Of a DNA stretch of 7,307 bases, positions 1 through 6,853 are shown piece after piece. The notes beneath the pieces are model-generated. The model saw nothing but the letters and a program-made list of their open reading frames with translations. It ran no database searches and was not told where the DNA came from. A program made the position numbers and the translations under genes. This DNA is from CAYTLQ01 sp964438715 (GTDB taxonomy: Bacteria > Bacteroidota > Ignavibacteria > Ignavibacteriales > Ignavibacteriaceae), in contig CAYTLQ010000087.1 of assembly GCA_964438715.1 (NCBI GenBank), positions 1 to 7,307 of the forward strand, read 5' to 3'. Every line of letters begins with the position of its first letter. Position 1 is the first letter of the stretch.

Positions 1-2
1 GG

Positions 3-68
3 AAGTGGAATGGAGCCGATTCCTTATTTCTCGTTTTCTGAAATGAAGGTCACAAAAGAAATATTCGT
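3..68 (+). pseudogene. Upstream in-frame GH13 coding remnant interrupted by TGA at 39-41
   Basis: Translating the frame of the downstream GH13 gene back to the window edge gives KWNGADSLFLVF, a TGA stop, then NEGHKRNIR running directly into VVIDGVFTHTG. The W..ADSLFL...NEGHKRNIRVVIDGVF pattern is what GH13 neopullulanase-like enzymes carry just before conserved region I, so both sides of the stop are the same gene in the same frame. The TGA falls where relatives usually have a hydrophobic residue (I, L or V), so TTA or TTG to TGA is a plausible single change. The reading is either a real nonsense mutation, making the gene a pseudogene, or a base error near a sequence end. Neither neighbouring frame gives a better GH13 match here, so a frameshift is less likely. 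Confidence 0.75.
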
Positions 69-1298
69 GTGGTAATAGATGGTGTATTTACTCATACAGG
101 TGTTCAGTACTGGGCAATTCAGGATAATATCAGGAACGGAAGAAATTCTAAATATTTTGAATGGTATCAAATAAAACAGGTAGATGATCCCAACACTCCT
201 GCAAATGAATTTGATTATAAGGGCTGGTGGAATGTGAAATCTCTCCCCGAGTTTAACAGAACAAAAGATGATTTGCATCCCGCAGTAAAAGAATATATTT
301 ATTCTGCTACAAAGCGATGGATGGATCCTAATGGCGATGGCGATCCATCCGACGGTATAGACGGCTGGAGGCTCGATGTTGCGCGGGAAGTACCTATCGG
401 ATTTTGGGATCAGTGGAAAAAAGTTGTTAAAGGAATTAACCCAGATGCACTTATCATCGGCGAGCTTTGGGAATTATCTCCTGATTTTGTCTCTGCTACC
501 GGACCGTTTGACGCATTAATGAATTATAATTTTGCGTATGCTGTAAACAAATTTTTTATTGCACAAAAGAAAAAAATTTCTTCGGAGCAGTTTATTGCAA
601 TGCTGAAGGAAATCGAACGAACCTACCCGCCGGAAAATCTGCTTGCCTTACAAAATCTTCTTTCTTCTCACGACACCGAGAGACTTTCCTCTATGATTCA
701 AAACCCCGACCGTGAGTATGAACATGACGGCAATGAGCAAAATCCTTACTATGATGTCGGTAAACCTTTACCAACAGCATACGAATTACAGAAAGTTATT
801 TCTGCATTTCAGTTTCTGTACAAAGGCAGTCCGATGATTTATTACGGTGACGAGGTAGGTATGTGGGGCGCTGATGACCCTCATGACAGAAAACCCATGG
901 TTTGGGAGGATATGAGTTATGAGGATGAAGTTGTCACCAATGCTTCCGGATTTAAGAATGGTATCGGCACCTATCCTGTAAATGTGGAAAAAGATTTATT
1001 ACTCCACTATACACGCCTTGGGAATATCAGAAAACAAAGTGAAGCCCTCCGCACCGGAACTGTTCAGTTTATCCCTTATCCGAATAATGACGAAATAATT
1101 GTCTTTACACGCGAGAGCACAAACGAGAAATATATTTGCTATTTTAATCTCAGCAGTGATTCAGAATTAATTGAGTATCAGACCGATGCAGAGGAAGTTG
1201 TTGATATGCAAAAGGGAGACAAAACGCCGCTTGAGAAAAATGGCATTCTCCGCTTTATGTTGTGGGGCAATTCATACGCTTGTTATAAAATAAAGTAG
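69..1298 (+). CDS. GH13 alpha-amylase-family glycosidase (cyclomaltodextrinase/neopullulanase-like), 3' part
   Basis: This is the C-terminal part of a glycoside hydrolase family 13 enzyme, which cleaves or transfers alpha-1,4/1,6-glucans. Numbering from the GTG at 69, the conserved regions are all visible. Region I is DGVFTH (4-9), where most relatives have DGVFNH. Region II is GWRLDVA, with nucleophile D103 and R101. Region III is IIGELWE, with acid/base E132. Region IV is SSHDTE, with H201 and D202. The segment SPMIYYGDEVGMWGADDPHD (254-273) is typical of cyclomaltodextrinase/neopullulanase-like members. A C-terminal beta-domain follows (about 330-409). The GTG at 69 is only the first usable start after an in-frame TGA; it lies inside region I's beta-strand and has no Shine-Dalgarno sequence, so it is not the native start. 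Catalytic residues are intact, so the part present looks functional if the upstream stop is an error. No signal peptide can be judged because the N-terminus lies outside the window. The gene converges with the creatininase gene, 42 bp away. GH13 membership is very sure; the exact substrate is not. Confidence 0.93.
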   Translation: MVIDGVFTHTGVQYWAIQDNIRNGRNSKYFEWYQIKQVDDPNTPANEFDYKGWWNVKSLPEFNRTKDDLHPAVKEYIYSATKRWMDPNGDGDPSDGIDGWRLDVAREVPIGFWDQWKKVVKGINPDALIIGELWELSPDFVSATGPFDALMNYNFAYAVNKFFIAQKKKISSEQFIAMLKEIERTYPPENLLALQNLLSSHDTERLSSMIQNPDREYEHDGNEQNPYYDVGKPLPTAYELQKVISAFQFLYKGSPMIYYGDEVGMWGADDPHDRKPMVWEDMSYEDEVVTNASGFKNGIGTYPVNVEKDLLLHYTRLGNIRKQSEALRTGTVQFIPYPNNDEIIVFTRESTNEKYICYFNLSSDSELIEYQTDAEEVVDMQKGDKTPLEKNGILRFMLWGNSYACYKIK

Positions 1299-1340
1299 TT
1301 TGAATTTTTGTCATCCAACTGTGATTTATATTAGTTGAAT

Positions 1341-2108
1341 TTATTTTTCATATAAATTCTTACTATCTGCTTTATCAATCTCACAGATCAGATCTGCTAT
1401 TTTCCGAGAAATATATTCCAGATATCTTCTCCCCTTATCCGCAGAAGCCCTCTTCGGATTTCCAATACCGGTATCTTCCGATACCTGCGTCCATCGTCTT
1501 GGCGTCCATGCCCATCCTTCACGGAATCCCTGAATGATAATTTTATGCTCTTTGCCCTCACCTGCCTCTTCTAATGGCAGTACCAACTCAGGATAAATAT
1601 ACATTACGATACTGGTTTCCATTTCTCCTGCATGGTCCCCCGGTTCATCAAAAAATTCTTTTGGATTTGGTATCGAGTACCAGTTCACAAGCCCAATAAA
1701 AACATCGGGGAAGAAAAACTGCATCTCTCTTATAATGGGCTTAAAATCATTACCTCCGTGTCCATTAAGAAGAAGAAGTTTTTTCACCCCATACCCTGCC
1801 AGAGAAGCAACAATATCTTTCACAATTGCCAATTGGGTCGATGGATTCAGATTAATTGTCATTGGTAAGTTTAGCTGACCGGTATTACATCCAAATGGTA
1901 TAGGCGGAAGGCAGACTACTCTTGCTCCCCGTTCCCATGCATCCCCGCAGGCTTTTTCGGCGATATACTCACTTTGCAGAGTATCTGTTGCATACGGCAG
2001 ATGATAATTATGAGGCTCTGTTGCTCCCCAGGGTAAAACAGCTACCGAATATTTTGTTTTTTGAACTGATTTCCAGTTTTGCTCTTTCAGCATAAATGGT
2101 TTTATCAT
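1341..2108 (-). CDS. Creatininase-family metallohydrolase
   Basis: The 255-residue protein has the usual length and motif order of the creatininase (creatinine amidohydrolase) family, cytosolic metal-dependent amidohydrolases. The family includes creatininase, the formamide hydrolase ArfB and the mycofactocin peptidase MftE. Likely metal ligands are visible: E31 and H33 in GATEPHNYHLP, with H36 nearby; D42 in ATD; H117 in NGHGGN; and the acidic pair E162/E164 in DHAGEMETS. The family usually has EPHG or EQHG at the first site; here it is EPHN, a variant I associate with Bacteroidetes-type members. The ATG start is supported by AAAGGG (2114-2119) five bases upstream. No signal peptide is seen. 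The gene is divergent from the large secreted protein and convergent with the amylase, so it appears monocistronic. No mycofactocin, riboflavin or creatine-degradation genes are nearby, so the substrate cannot be named. Family assignment is secure. Confidence 0.92.
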   Translation of the reverse strand: MIKPFMLKEQNWKSVQKTKYSVAVLPWGATEPHNYHLPYATDTLQSEYIAEKACGDAWERGARVVCLPPIPFGCNTGQLNLPMTINLNPSTQLAIVKDIVASLAGYGVKKLLLLNGHGGNDFKPIIREMQFFFPDVFIGLVNWYSIPNPKEFFDEPGDHAGEMETSIVMYIYPELVLPLEEAGEGKEHKIIIQGFREGWAWTPRRWTQVSEDTGIGNPKRASADKGRRYLEYISRKIADLICEIDKADSKNLYEK

Positions 2109-2167
2109 TGTAACCCTTTATTGTTTTTTCTCATCATTATTCCATAGAAATACTGCCCCAAGTTAAT

Positions 2168-2175
2168 TATTTTTG
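2168..2175 (+). promoter_or_regulatory. Possible Bacteroidetes-type -7 element (TATTTTTG)
   Basis: TATTTTTG fits the Bacteroidetes promoter -7 consensus TAnnTTTG and lies 28 bp before the ATG at 2204, a sensible distance for a short leader. I did not find a matching TTG -33 element at the expected spacing. In such AT-rich DNA the match could be chance, so this is tentative. Confidence 0.3.
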
Positions 2176-2194
2176 AATCATCAATTTATTGAAC

Positions 2195-2198
2195 GGAG
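2195..2198 (+). promoter_or_regulatory. Ribosome binding site GGAG that fixes the start at 2204
   Basis: GGAG sits five bases before the ATG at 2204. An upstream in-frame TTG at 2189 would place this site inside the coding region and would add five residues (MNGAE) in front of an otherwise well-formed signal peptide. The site therefore favours ATG 2204 as the true start. Confidence 0.75.
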
Positions 2199-2203
2199 CT
2201 GAA

Positions 2204-5200
2204 ATGATTTACAAGTTTATTATACTTTTTGCCGCATTACTTACCAATGTATATTCTCAGGTTTCTCTTTATCAGTTCCAATCCGTGCAGGGTACATATC
2301 AGGAAATAACAGGTGGGCAGGTTAGTACCGCATCCGGAAATGACGGCGGACAGAACATTTCGCTCCCTTTCAGCTTTACATACAATGGAACTGCATACAG
2401 CACGGCACGCCTTTCTGTAAACGGCTGGCTAGAAATGGGACAGACTTTTACCGGCACCGGCTGGCTTAATGACCTCGCTTCCACTACATCAAAACCTTTG
2501 CTTTGCCCTCTTTGGGATGACCTCTACCCCGACACACAATCCGAAATTCGCTTTGAAGTACTGGGGTCTGCTCCTTCAAGAATTTTTGTTGTGCAATGGA
2601 AAATGATTCGCTGGGCAGGAAGTAGTGGAGGACGACAAAATTTTCAGGTTCGCCTTTACGAATCAACAAACCACATTTCTTTTCATTATGGTCAAATGAC
2701 AACCCCAACAGGCAGTTCTGCTTCCATTGGTATTAATGATCAGATTGGCGGTCCGGGTCACTTCCTCAGTATTACTCCCGGTATAACACCCGTTGTTTCC
2801 TCAACAGTTGCAAATAACAATATTAATTCTGTTCTTTATCTTCCATCGGGTCTTGAGTATCATTTTATACCGCCGGTATTACAACCCAAACTATATGTTA
2901 CGCAAAATACAATGGTGGTTCCTGCGGGAACAAGTAACCAGCATATAATACGGTTACAAATCGATCAGGTTTCACCTCAACCCGTTCTTGATGTTACTTC
3001 ATTCCGGTTTCATCTGCCTCCGACAGTAATAAAATCTAATATACTCAATGCCCGACTCTACTATACCGGTAACGATACTTACTTTAGCACTGCAGAGCAA
3101 TTTGGAGAGACTGTGCAATTACCCGATACCGGTTTCTCAATATCCGGCGTTAAATCACTTATCAATGGCACACACTATTTCTGGTTAGCGTTCGATATAA
3201 GCAATTCGGCTCAGGCAGGAACCATTATTGATGCCGGTTGTAACTATGCAATACTTTCCGGTACCGGTACACTGCTCCCCGATACTGCTTCTCCATTCGG
3301 ACACAGAACAGTTACTATTGGTCTTACCGGCTCTTATACTATCGGCACTGATGGCAGTTATGCCTCTCTTTCATCAGCGCTGAGCGATTTGTATAGTCGT
3401 GGCGCCGGCGGACATTGCAAATTCGTCATAACCGCATCGTACGATACCCTAACTGAATCGTTCCCAATAACACTGAGAGAATTTCCCGGTGCAGACTCAG
3501 GTCACACTGTAACAATATTCAAAGAAGCGGGTATGGTAAAAGCAATTACCTGTTCAACAACAGCTTTATTTGATTTTGTCGGCGGCAGTTACTACAGAAT
3601 TGACGGTTCAAATTCACTCTTACTTCAGAACAGCCTTTCTCTTGGTAATGTTATCCGTATCCGTGATGGCAGTTCACATAATATTATTCGCAATTGTGAA
3701 ATCAGGGGTCGTAGCTCATCAACAACCGGCGGTGTTATTCAGTTTACTACATCAGTTCCTGCGGCAAACAGTTACAACATAATTGAGAATTGTATAATAA
3801 GTAATATTCCAATCCTGTTTAGCACACCAAATACCGGCATTTTTGCTACAGGAAGTCTGCAGCAGCCAAACAGTTATAACATAATCAGGAATAATGAAAT
3901 TCTCAATTTTCACGATAACGGTATTTATCTCTCAGGTAATACCAGAGAAACATTGATTGAAAACAATACAATCCGGTTTATCCCTTCATCTGATTTCAGA
4001 CCTTCCTCGACAACCGTTCACGGAATAAGAATTGATAATGCTCCCAACACTACAATTCGGGGAAATAAAATTTATAACCTTTACAGTTTATATCAGGCAG
4101 TTACAACAGTCAGGGGCATATTTAATATAGGTTCATTCGGTGTTCCTATGCTCACGAAAGTCTATAATAATTTTATTTCTCTCAATCATGGTGTTGAAAC
4201 TGCCAATGCAAATGTTTATGGAATTGATTACTACGGTTATCCGGATAACGCAATAGAAATTGTTAATAATTCCGTTTTTATTGGTACGGGAGGTTCCGGC
4301 AGTAGCGAAGTAACCTCATATAATATTGCAAAGCGTGCTGAGGCAAATCAGTTTATTGTAAAGAATAATATTCTTATAAACGGCAGAAACCGTATCGGCA
4401 ATGCCCGGCAATCGGTAATGTATTTTCCTGACATAGCAGGATCGATTTCCTCCGACTATAATAATATTTATTGGTATGGTATTGCAGGACAGGCAGGTTA
4501 CTGGTCAGGCACTGATGCTTACACCCTCGAGAATTGGAAAACACTTTCAGGGCAGGATCTTCATAGCATTGCAATTCCTGTTACTTTTACCGATGTTCAT
4601 GACCTTCACCTTTCAGGCTCCTCAGTCGGAAATATTGCACTTGCCGGAGTACCCTACCCGGGAATTTCTCACGATATAGATGGAGAGCTTCGTTCGGTAA
4701 GCTACCCATACATTGGAGCAGATGAAGTTCCCTCATCACCCTTACCTGTTGAAATTCTTTCACTGTATGGTGTTGTAACCGGAGGCAGCATCGTTATTCA
4801 TTTTACCACAGCAACAGAAACAAACTCGCTATCATTTATTCTCGAACGATTCGATTCTGAAACAGAGAAATTCAACTACCTTACGCAGACTCCCGCGGCA
4901 GGCAACAGCACCATACCACGAGAATATAGTTTGATTGATGAATCACCCCTTACCGGTGAAAACAGGTATCGTATTAAAATGATTGATACTGATGGCAGTT
5001 TTTCTTATTCAGAAATTGTCACTGTAAATAATTCTGCACCGTCAGAATACCGACTTGCTCAGAATTACCCAAATCCGTTTAATCCCTACACTACGATATC
5101 GTATCAGATACCAAATGCAGGAAAAGTGACAATAAAAGTTTACGATGTACTTGGAAATCTTGTTGCAACTCTCATTGATGCTTATCATGTGGCGGGAAGT

Positions 5201-5305
5201 TATTCAATGTTGCTCAATGCATCAACATGGTCTGCAGGCGTGTATTATTATACTTTAAGCGCCGGAAATTATAGTGCCGGTAAAAAAATGCTTTTATTAA
5301 AATAG
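2204..5305 (+). CDS. Secreted multidomain beta-helix protein with T9SS C-terminal sorting domain
   Basis: From ATG 2204 the protein has 1033 residues. Residues 1-18 (MIYKFIILFAALLTNVYS) form a Sec signal peptide, probably cleaved before Q19. About 20-222 is a beta-sandwich module (YQF..VQGTYQEITGG, then LSVNGWLEMG, then CPLWDDLYPD and IFVVQWK) common at the N-terminus of Bacteroidetes/Ignavibacteria surface proteins. About 228-372 resembles the sialidase-associated BNR N-terminal module (YYTGNDTYFS, FGETVQLP, GTHYFWLAFDIS). About 376-800 begins YTIGTDGSYASLSSAL and runs as a right-handed parallel beta-helix with repeated coils such as NIIRNCEI, NIIENCII, NIIRNNEI, TLIENNTI, TTIRGNKI and FIVKNNIL. 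DIDGELRS...PYIGADE closes the helix. About 845-940 is a Fn3-like linker (LPVEILSLYG, TTATETNSLSFILER). The tail from about 948 (EYRLAQNYPNPFNP...) to the end is a type A T9SS sorting domain, implying export across the outer membrane and likely surface attachment. No catalytic motif is recognised, so adhesion, glycan binding or polysaccharide cleavage are all possible. It stands alone between its neighbours. Confidence 0.92.
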   Translation: MIYKFIILFAALLTNVYSQVSLYQFQSVQGTYQEITGGQVSTASGNDGGQNISLPFSFTYNGTAYSTARLSVNGWLEMGQTFTGTGWLNDLASTTSKPLLCPLWDDLYPDTQSEIRFEVLGSAPSRIFVVQWKMIRWAGSSGGRQNFQVRLYESTNHISFHYGQMTTPTGSSASIGINDQIGGPGHFLSITPGITPVVSSTVANNNINSVLYLPSGLEYHFIPPVLQPKLYVTQNTMVVPAGTSNQHIIRLQIDQVSPQPVLDVTSFRFHLPPTVIKSNILNARLYYTGNDTYFSTAEQFGETVQLPDTGFSISGVKSLINGTHYFWLAFDISNSAQAGTIIDAGCNYAILSGTGTLLPDTASPFGHRTVTIGLTGSYTIGTDGSYASLSSALSDLYSRGAGGHCKFVITASYDTLTESFPITLREFPGADSGHTVTIFKEAGMVKAITCSTTALFDFVGGSYYRIDGSNSLLLQNSLSLGNVIRIRDGSSHNIIRNCEIRGRSSSTTGGVIQFTTSVPAANSYNIIENCIISNIPILFSTPNTGIFATGSLQQPNSYNIIRNNEILNFHDNGIYLSGNTRETLIENNTIRFIPSSDFRPSSTTVHGIRIDNAPNTTIRGNKIYNLYSLYQAVTTVRGIFNIGSFGVPMLTKVYNNFISLNHGVETANANVYGIDYYGYPDNAIEIVNNSVFIGTGGSGSSEVTSYNIAKRAEANQFIVKNNILINGRNRIGNARQSVMYFPDIAGSISSDYNNIYWYGIAGQAGYWSGTDAYTLENWKTLSGQDLHSIAIPVTFTDVHDLHLSGSSVGNIALAGVPYPGISHDIDGELRSVSYPYIGADEVPSSPLPVEILSLYGVVTGGSIVIHFTTATETNSLSFILERFDSETEKFNYLTQTPAAGNSTIPREYSLIDESPLTGENRYRIKMIDTDGSFSYSEIVTVNNSAPSEYRLAQNYPNPFNPYTTISYQIPNAGKVTIKVYDVLGNLVATLIDAYHVAGSYSMLLNASTWSAGVYYYTLSAGNYSAGKKMLLLK
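3692..4385 (+). repeat. Beta-helix coil repeats within the secreted protein
   Basis: At the protein level, the NxI(I/V)xNNxI-type coil motif recurs about every 24-35 residues, beginning near residues 493, 525, 559, 583, 616, 651, 686 and 716. Two coils are also similar as DNA: the stretches starting near 3767 and 3869 both encode NSYNII followed by an N-rich turn (aacagttacaacataat versus aacagttataacataat). The pattern is that of stacked parallel beta-helix rungs with asparagine ladders. It is diverged, so this is structural repetition and not recent tandem duplication. Confidence 0.7.
5062..5302 (+). other. T9SS type A C-terminal sorting domain (part of the secreted protein)
   Basis: The last ~80 residues hold YPNPFNPYTTISYQIP, then the VTIKVYDVLGNLVATL strand pair, then AGVYYYTL and the terminal SAGKKMLLLK. 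This is the Por_Secre_tail-like fold (TIGR04183 type) in the NYPNPFNP form typical of Ignavibacteria and related phyla. It is recognised by the type IX secretion machinery and usually removed during export and anchoring. No T9SS machinery genes are in this window. Confidence 0.9.
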
Positions 5306-5412
5306 TCCCGAAGGTTACAATTTTTATACTTCTTTTAAGGTATGTTCAGTGATATTATATCTCATGATAGGGAATATTTGTTATAGAAATAAATTCATGT
5401 GGAGAAATTAAT

Positions 5413-6384
5413 ATGGAATATCTTCATTTGGGCAGAAGTGGATTAATTGTCAGCCGCCTCTGTCTCGGTACAATGAACTTTGGTCCTTATACTTCAGAGG
5501 AAGAGAGTTTTGCCATAATGAATAGTGCATTGGAACTCGGAATAAATTTCTTTGACACTGCCAATGTATATGGATGGCATCTGGGTACCGGAGTAACCGA
5601 AACAATAATTGGAAAGTGGTTCAGTGAGGATAAGTCCAGAAGAGATAAGGTGGTACTTGCGACAAAAGTGTATGGTAAAATGGGTGATTACCCCAATGAG
5701 AGTAAACTCTCTGCATACCACATTCGTAAAGCTTGCGAGGAAAGCTTAAAACGATTAAAAACAGACCACATCGATCTCTATCAGATGCATCATATAGACA
5801 GAGAAACTCCCTGGGAAGAAGTTTGGCAGGCGATGGAACAGCTTGTCCGTGAAGGAAAAGTGATTTATGTTGGCAGTAGTAATTTTGCGGCGTGGAATCT
5901 CGTTCAGGCTCAATACGAGGCAAAAAACCGGAATTTTCTTGGATTGATTTCCGAGCAGAGCATTTACAGTCTGAGAAACCGGCATATCGAGCTTGAAGTT
6001 ATACCTGCGTGTAAGGCGTTTGGAATAGGGCTTATTCCATGGAGTCCGATGGGAGGAGGAATTTTATGCGGGGTACTCAAAGAAGCAAAAGAAGGAAGAC
6101 GCACGAGGGATGCATTAAAAGCATCAATTGAAAAACTCCGTCCGCAATTGGAGAAGTACGAAGCGTTTTGTCAGGAGTTGAATGTTGAACCGGCGGATCT
6201 GGCTTTGGCATGGGTGCTCTCAAATCCGGTTGTTACCTCTCCTATAGTTGGACCAAGAACGGTTGAACAACTTCGTCAAAATGCCAAAGCAATTGAAATG
6301 AAACTTGACTCTGAGACATTGAAAAGACTTGATGAGATCTGGCCGGGACCGGGCAATCAGGCGCCCGAGGCGTATGCATGGTAA
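5413..6384 (+). CDS. Aldo/keto reductase
   Basis: This 323-residue protein has the length and motifs of the NAD(P)H-dependent aldo/keto reductase superfamily, soluble (alpha/beta)8 barrel enzymes that reduce aldehydes and ketones. It opens with the family N-terminus LGRSGLIVSRLCLGTMNFG. The catalytic tetrad is complete: D48 in FDTANVYG, Y53, K85 in LATKVYG and H126 in DLYQMHHID. Cofactor-binding segments are visible at VGSSNF (S155/S156/N157), SEQ (180-182), IPWSPMGGG (208-216) and GPRTVEQLRQN (280-290). The C-terminal W-P-G-P-G...AYAW segment suits the bacterial AKRs related to plant and Kv-beta-like members. ATG 5413 is supported by GGAG at 5401-5404 (8-nt spacing). It follows the secreted-protein gene by 107 bp and converges with the ferredoxin gene. 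The substrate cannot be inferred; nothing nearby points to a dedicated pathway. Confidence 0.94.
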   Translation: MEYLHLGRSGLIVSRLCLGTMNFGPYTSEEESFAIMNSALELGINFFDTANVYGWHLGTGVTETIIGKWFSEDKSRRDKVVLATKVYGKMGDYPNESKLSAYHIRKACEESLKRLKTDHIDLYQMHHIDRETPWEEVWQAMEQLVREGKVIYVGSSNFAAWNLVQAQYEAKNRNFLGLISEQSIYSLRNRHIELEVIPACKAFGIGLIPWSPMGGGILCGVLKEAKEGRRTRDALKASIEKLRPQLEKYEAFCQELNVEPADLALAWVLSNPVVTSPIVGPRTVEQLRQNAKAIEMKLDSETLKRLDEIWPGPGNQAPEAYAW

Positions 6385-6474
6385 GTTTGTTGAATAGCGG
6401 AACGGAAATAGTCAGTTTTACGGACTATCAGAGATAATATTTACCGCGTTAGTAATTTATATCCCCTTTGAAAC

Positions 6475-6504
6475 AACAAGGCTGCATTTTCATGCAGCCT
6501 TGTT
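6475..6504. terminator. Strong bidirectional hairpin between convergent genes
   Basis: A perfect 13-bp inverted repeat (AACAAGGCTGCAT / ATGCAGCCTTGTT) encloses a 4-base loop. It reads TTTC on the + strand and GAAA, a stable GNRA-type tetraloop, on the - strand. It lies 12 nt after the ferredoxin stop and 90 nt after the aldo/keto reductase stop. On the + strand a run of five T follows after about nine bases (6514-6518). On the - strand the trailing sequence is only mildly T-rich (GTTTC). It most likely ends transcription from both sides, with the - strand unit as its closest user. Confidence 0.85.
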
Positions 6505-6516
6505 AGAAATAAATTT

Positions 6517-6849
6517 TTATCTGCCTATACTATCGAGATAATCTTTTCTTTTCAGAAGTGTTTCTTTATCTTCAACATGTTTTGGGTCCGGGACACAGCA
6601 GTCAACAGGACAAACAGCGGCACACTGAGGTTCATCATGGAAGCCGACACACTCAGTACATTTATCGGGGACAATATAAAAGAAATCATTTGAAAAAAAG
6701 CCTGTAGCACCTGAGGGAGCTGCATCTCCATCCCCGTAAGTTTTTCCAGCCAGTTCCCAACTGGCTCCGCCTTCGTAAATAGCAGTATTGGGGCATTCGG
6801 GTTCACACGCGCCGCAATTTATACATTCTTCGGTTATCATTATTGCCAT
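6517..6849 (-). CDS. 2[4Fe-4S] ferredoxin, long-loop Bacteroidetes/Chlorobi type
   Basis: The 110-residue protein is a soluble low-potential electron carrier. The first motif is C9-x2-C12-x2-C15-x3-C19-P. The second is C64-x2-C67-x8-C76-x3-C80-P. By the usual swap, cluster I would use C9, C12, C15 and C80, and cluster II C19, C64, C67 and C76. The eight-residue gap C67-C76 (VGFHDEPQ) is the extended loop of Allochromatium- and Chlorobium-like ferredoxins. A second, longer insertion (about 26-56, Gly/Ala-rich) separates the motifs and is common in Bacteroidetes homologues. Two extra cysteines (C84, C85) follow the second motif, and a charged helical tail ends the protein. ATG 6849 has a perfect AGGAGG nine bases upstream. 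The gene lies 4 nt after the DUF309 gene and is followed by a strong hairpin, so it is the last gene of that unit. The redox partner is unknown. Confidence 0.95.
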   Translation of the reverse strand: MAIMITEECINCGACEPECPNTAIYEGGASWELAGKTYGDGDAAPSGATGFFSNDFFYIVPDKCTECVGFHDEPQCAAVCPVDCCVPDPKHVEDKETLLKRKDYLDSIGR

Positions 6850-6853
6850 TAGG

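Noticed and set aside
39..41. TGA read as a sense codon (alternative genetic code)
   Set aside because: All genes here do end in TAA or TAG, but the five other long reading frames contain no in-frame TGA and use TGG for Trp, so a recoded TGA would be expected far more often. A single TGA at a hydrophobic position fits mutation or error better.
1313..1340. Possible terminator hairpin between the amylase and creatininase genes (ATCCAACT / AGTTGAAT)
   Set aside because: It pairs over eight bases only on the - strand with one G-U pair, has a 12-base loop, low GC content and no following T-run. This is too weak to call.
2189..2203. TTG at 2189 as the start of the secreted protein
   Set aside because: It would absorb the GGAG ribosome binding site into the coding region. 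ATG 2204 has correct spacing and gives a clean signal peptide.
5306..5412. Terminator or promoter between the secreted protein and the aldo/keto reductase
   Set aside because: No stem longer than about four pairs and no clear TAnnTTTG or -35/-10 pair was seen. Only the GGAG before the reductase ATG is convincing.
5621..5985. Antisense open frames within the aldo/keto reductase gene
   Set aside because: They overlap a complete, motif-rich reductase on the opposite strand and show no family features or ribosome binding sites.
6408..6428. Inverted repeat ATAGTC / GACTAT after the aldo/keto reductase stop
   Set aside because: Only six pairs with a nine-base loop and no T-run. The much stronger hairpin at 6475-6504 explains termination.
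6552..6806. 84-residue open frame overlapping the ferredoxin gene
   Set aside because: It lies wholly inside the ferredoxin gene in another frame, has no recognisable domain, and the ferredoxin's cysteine motifs are unequivocal.
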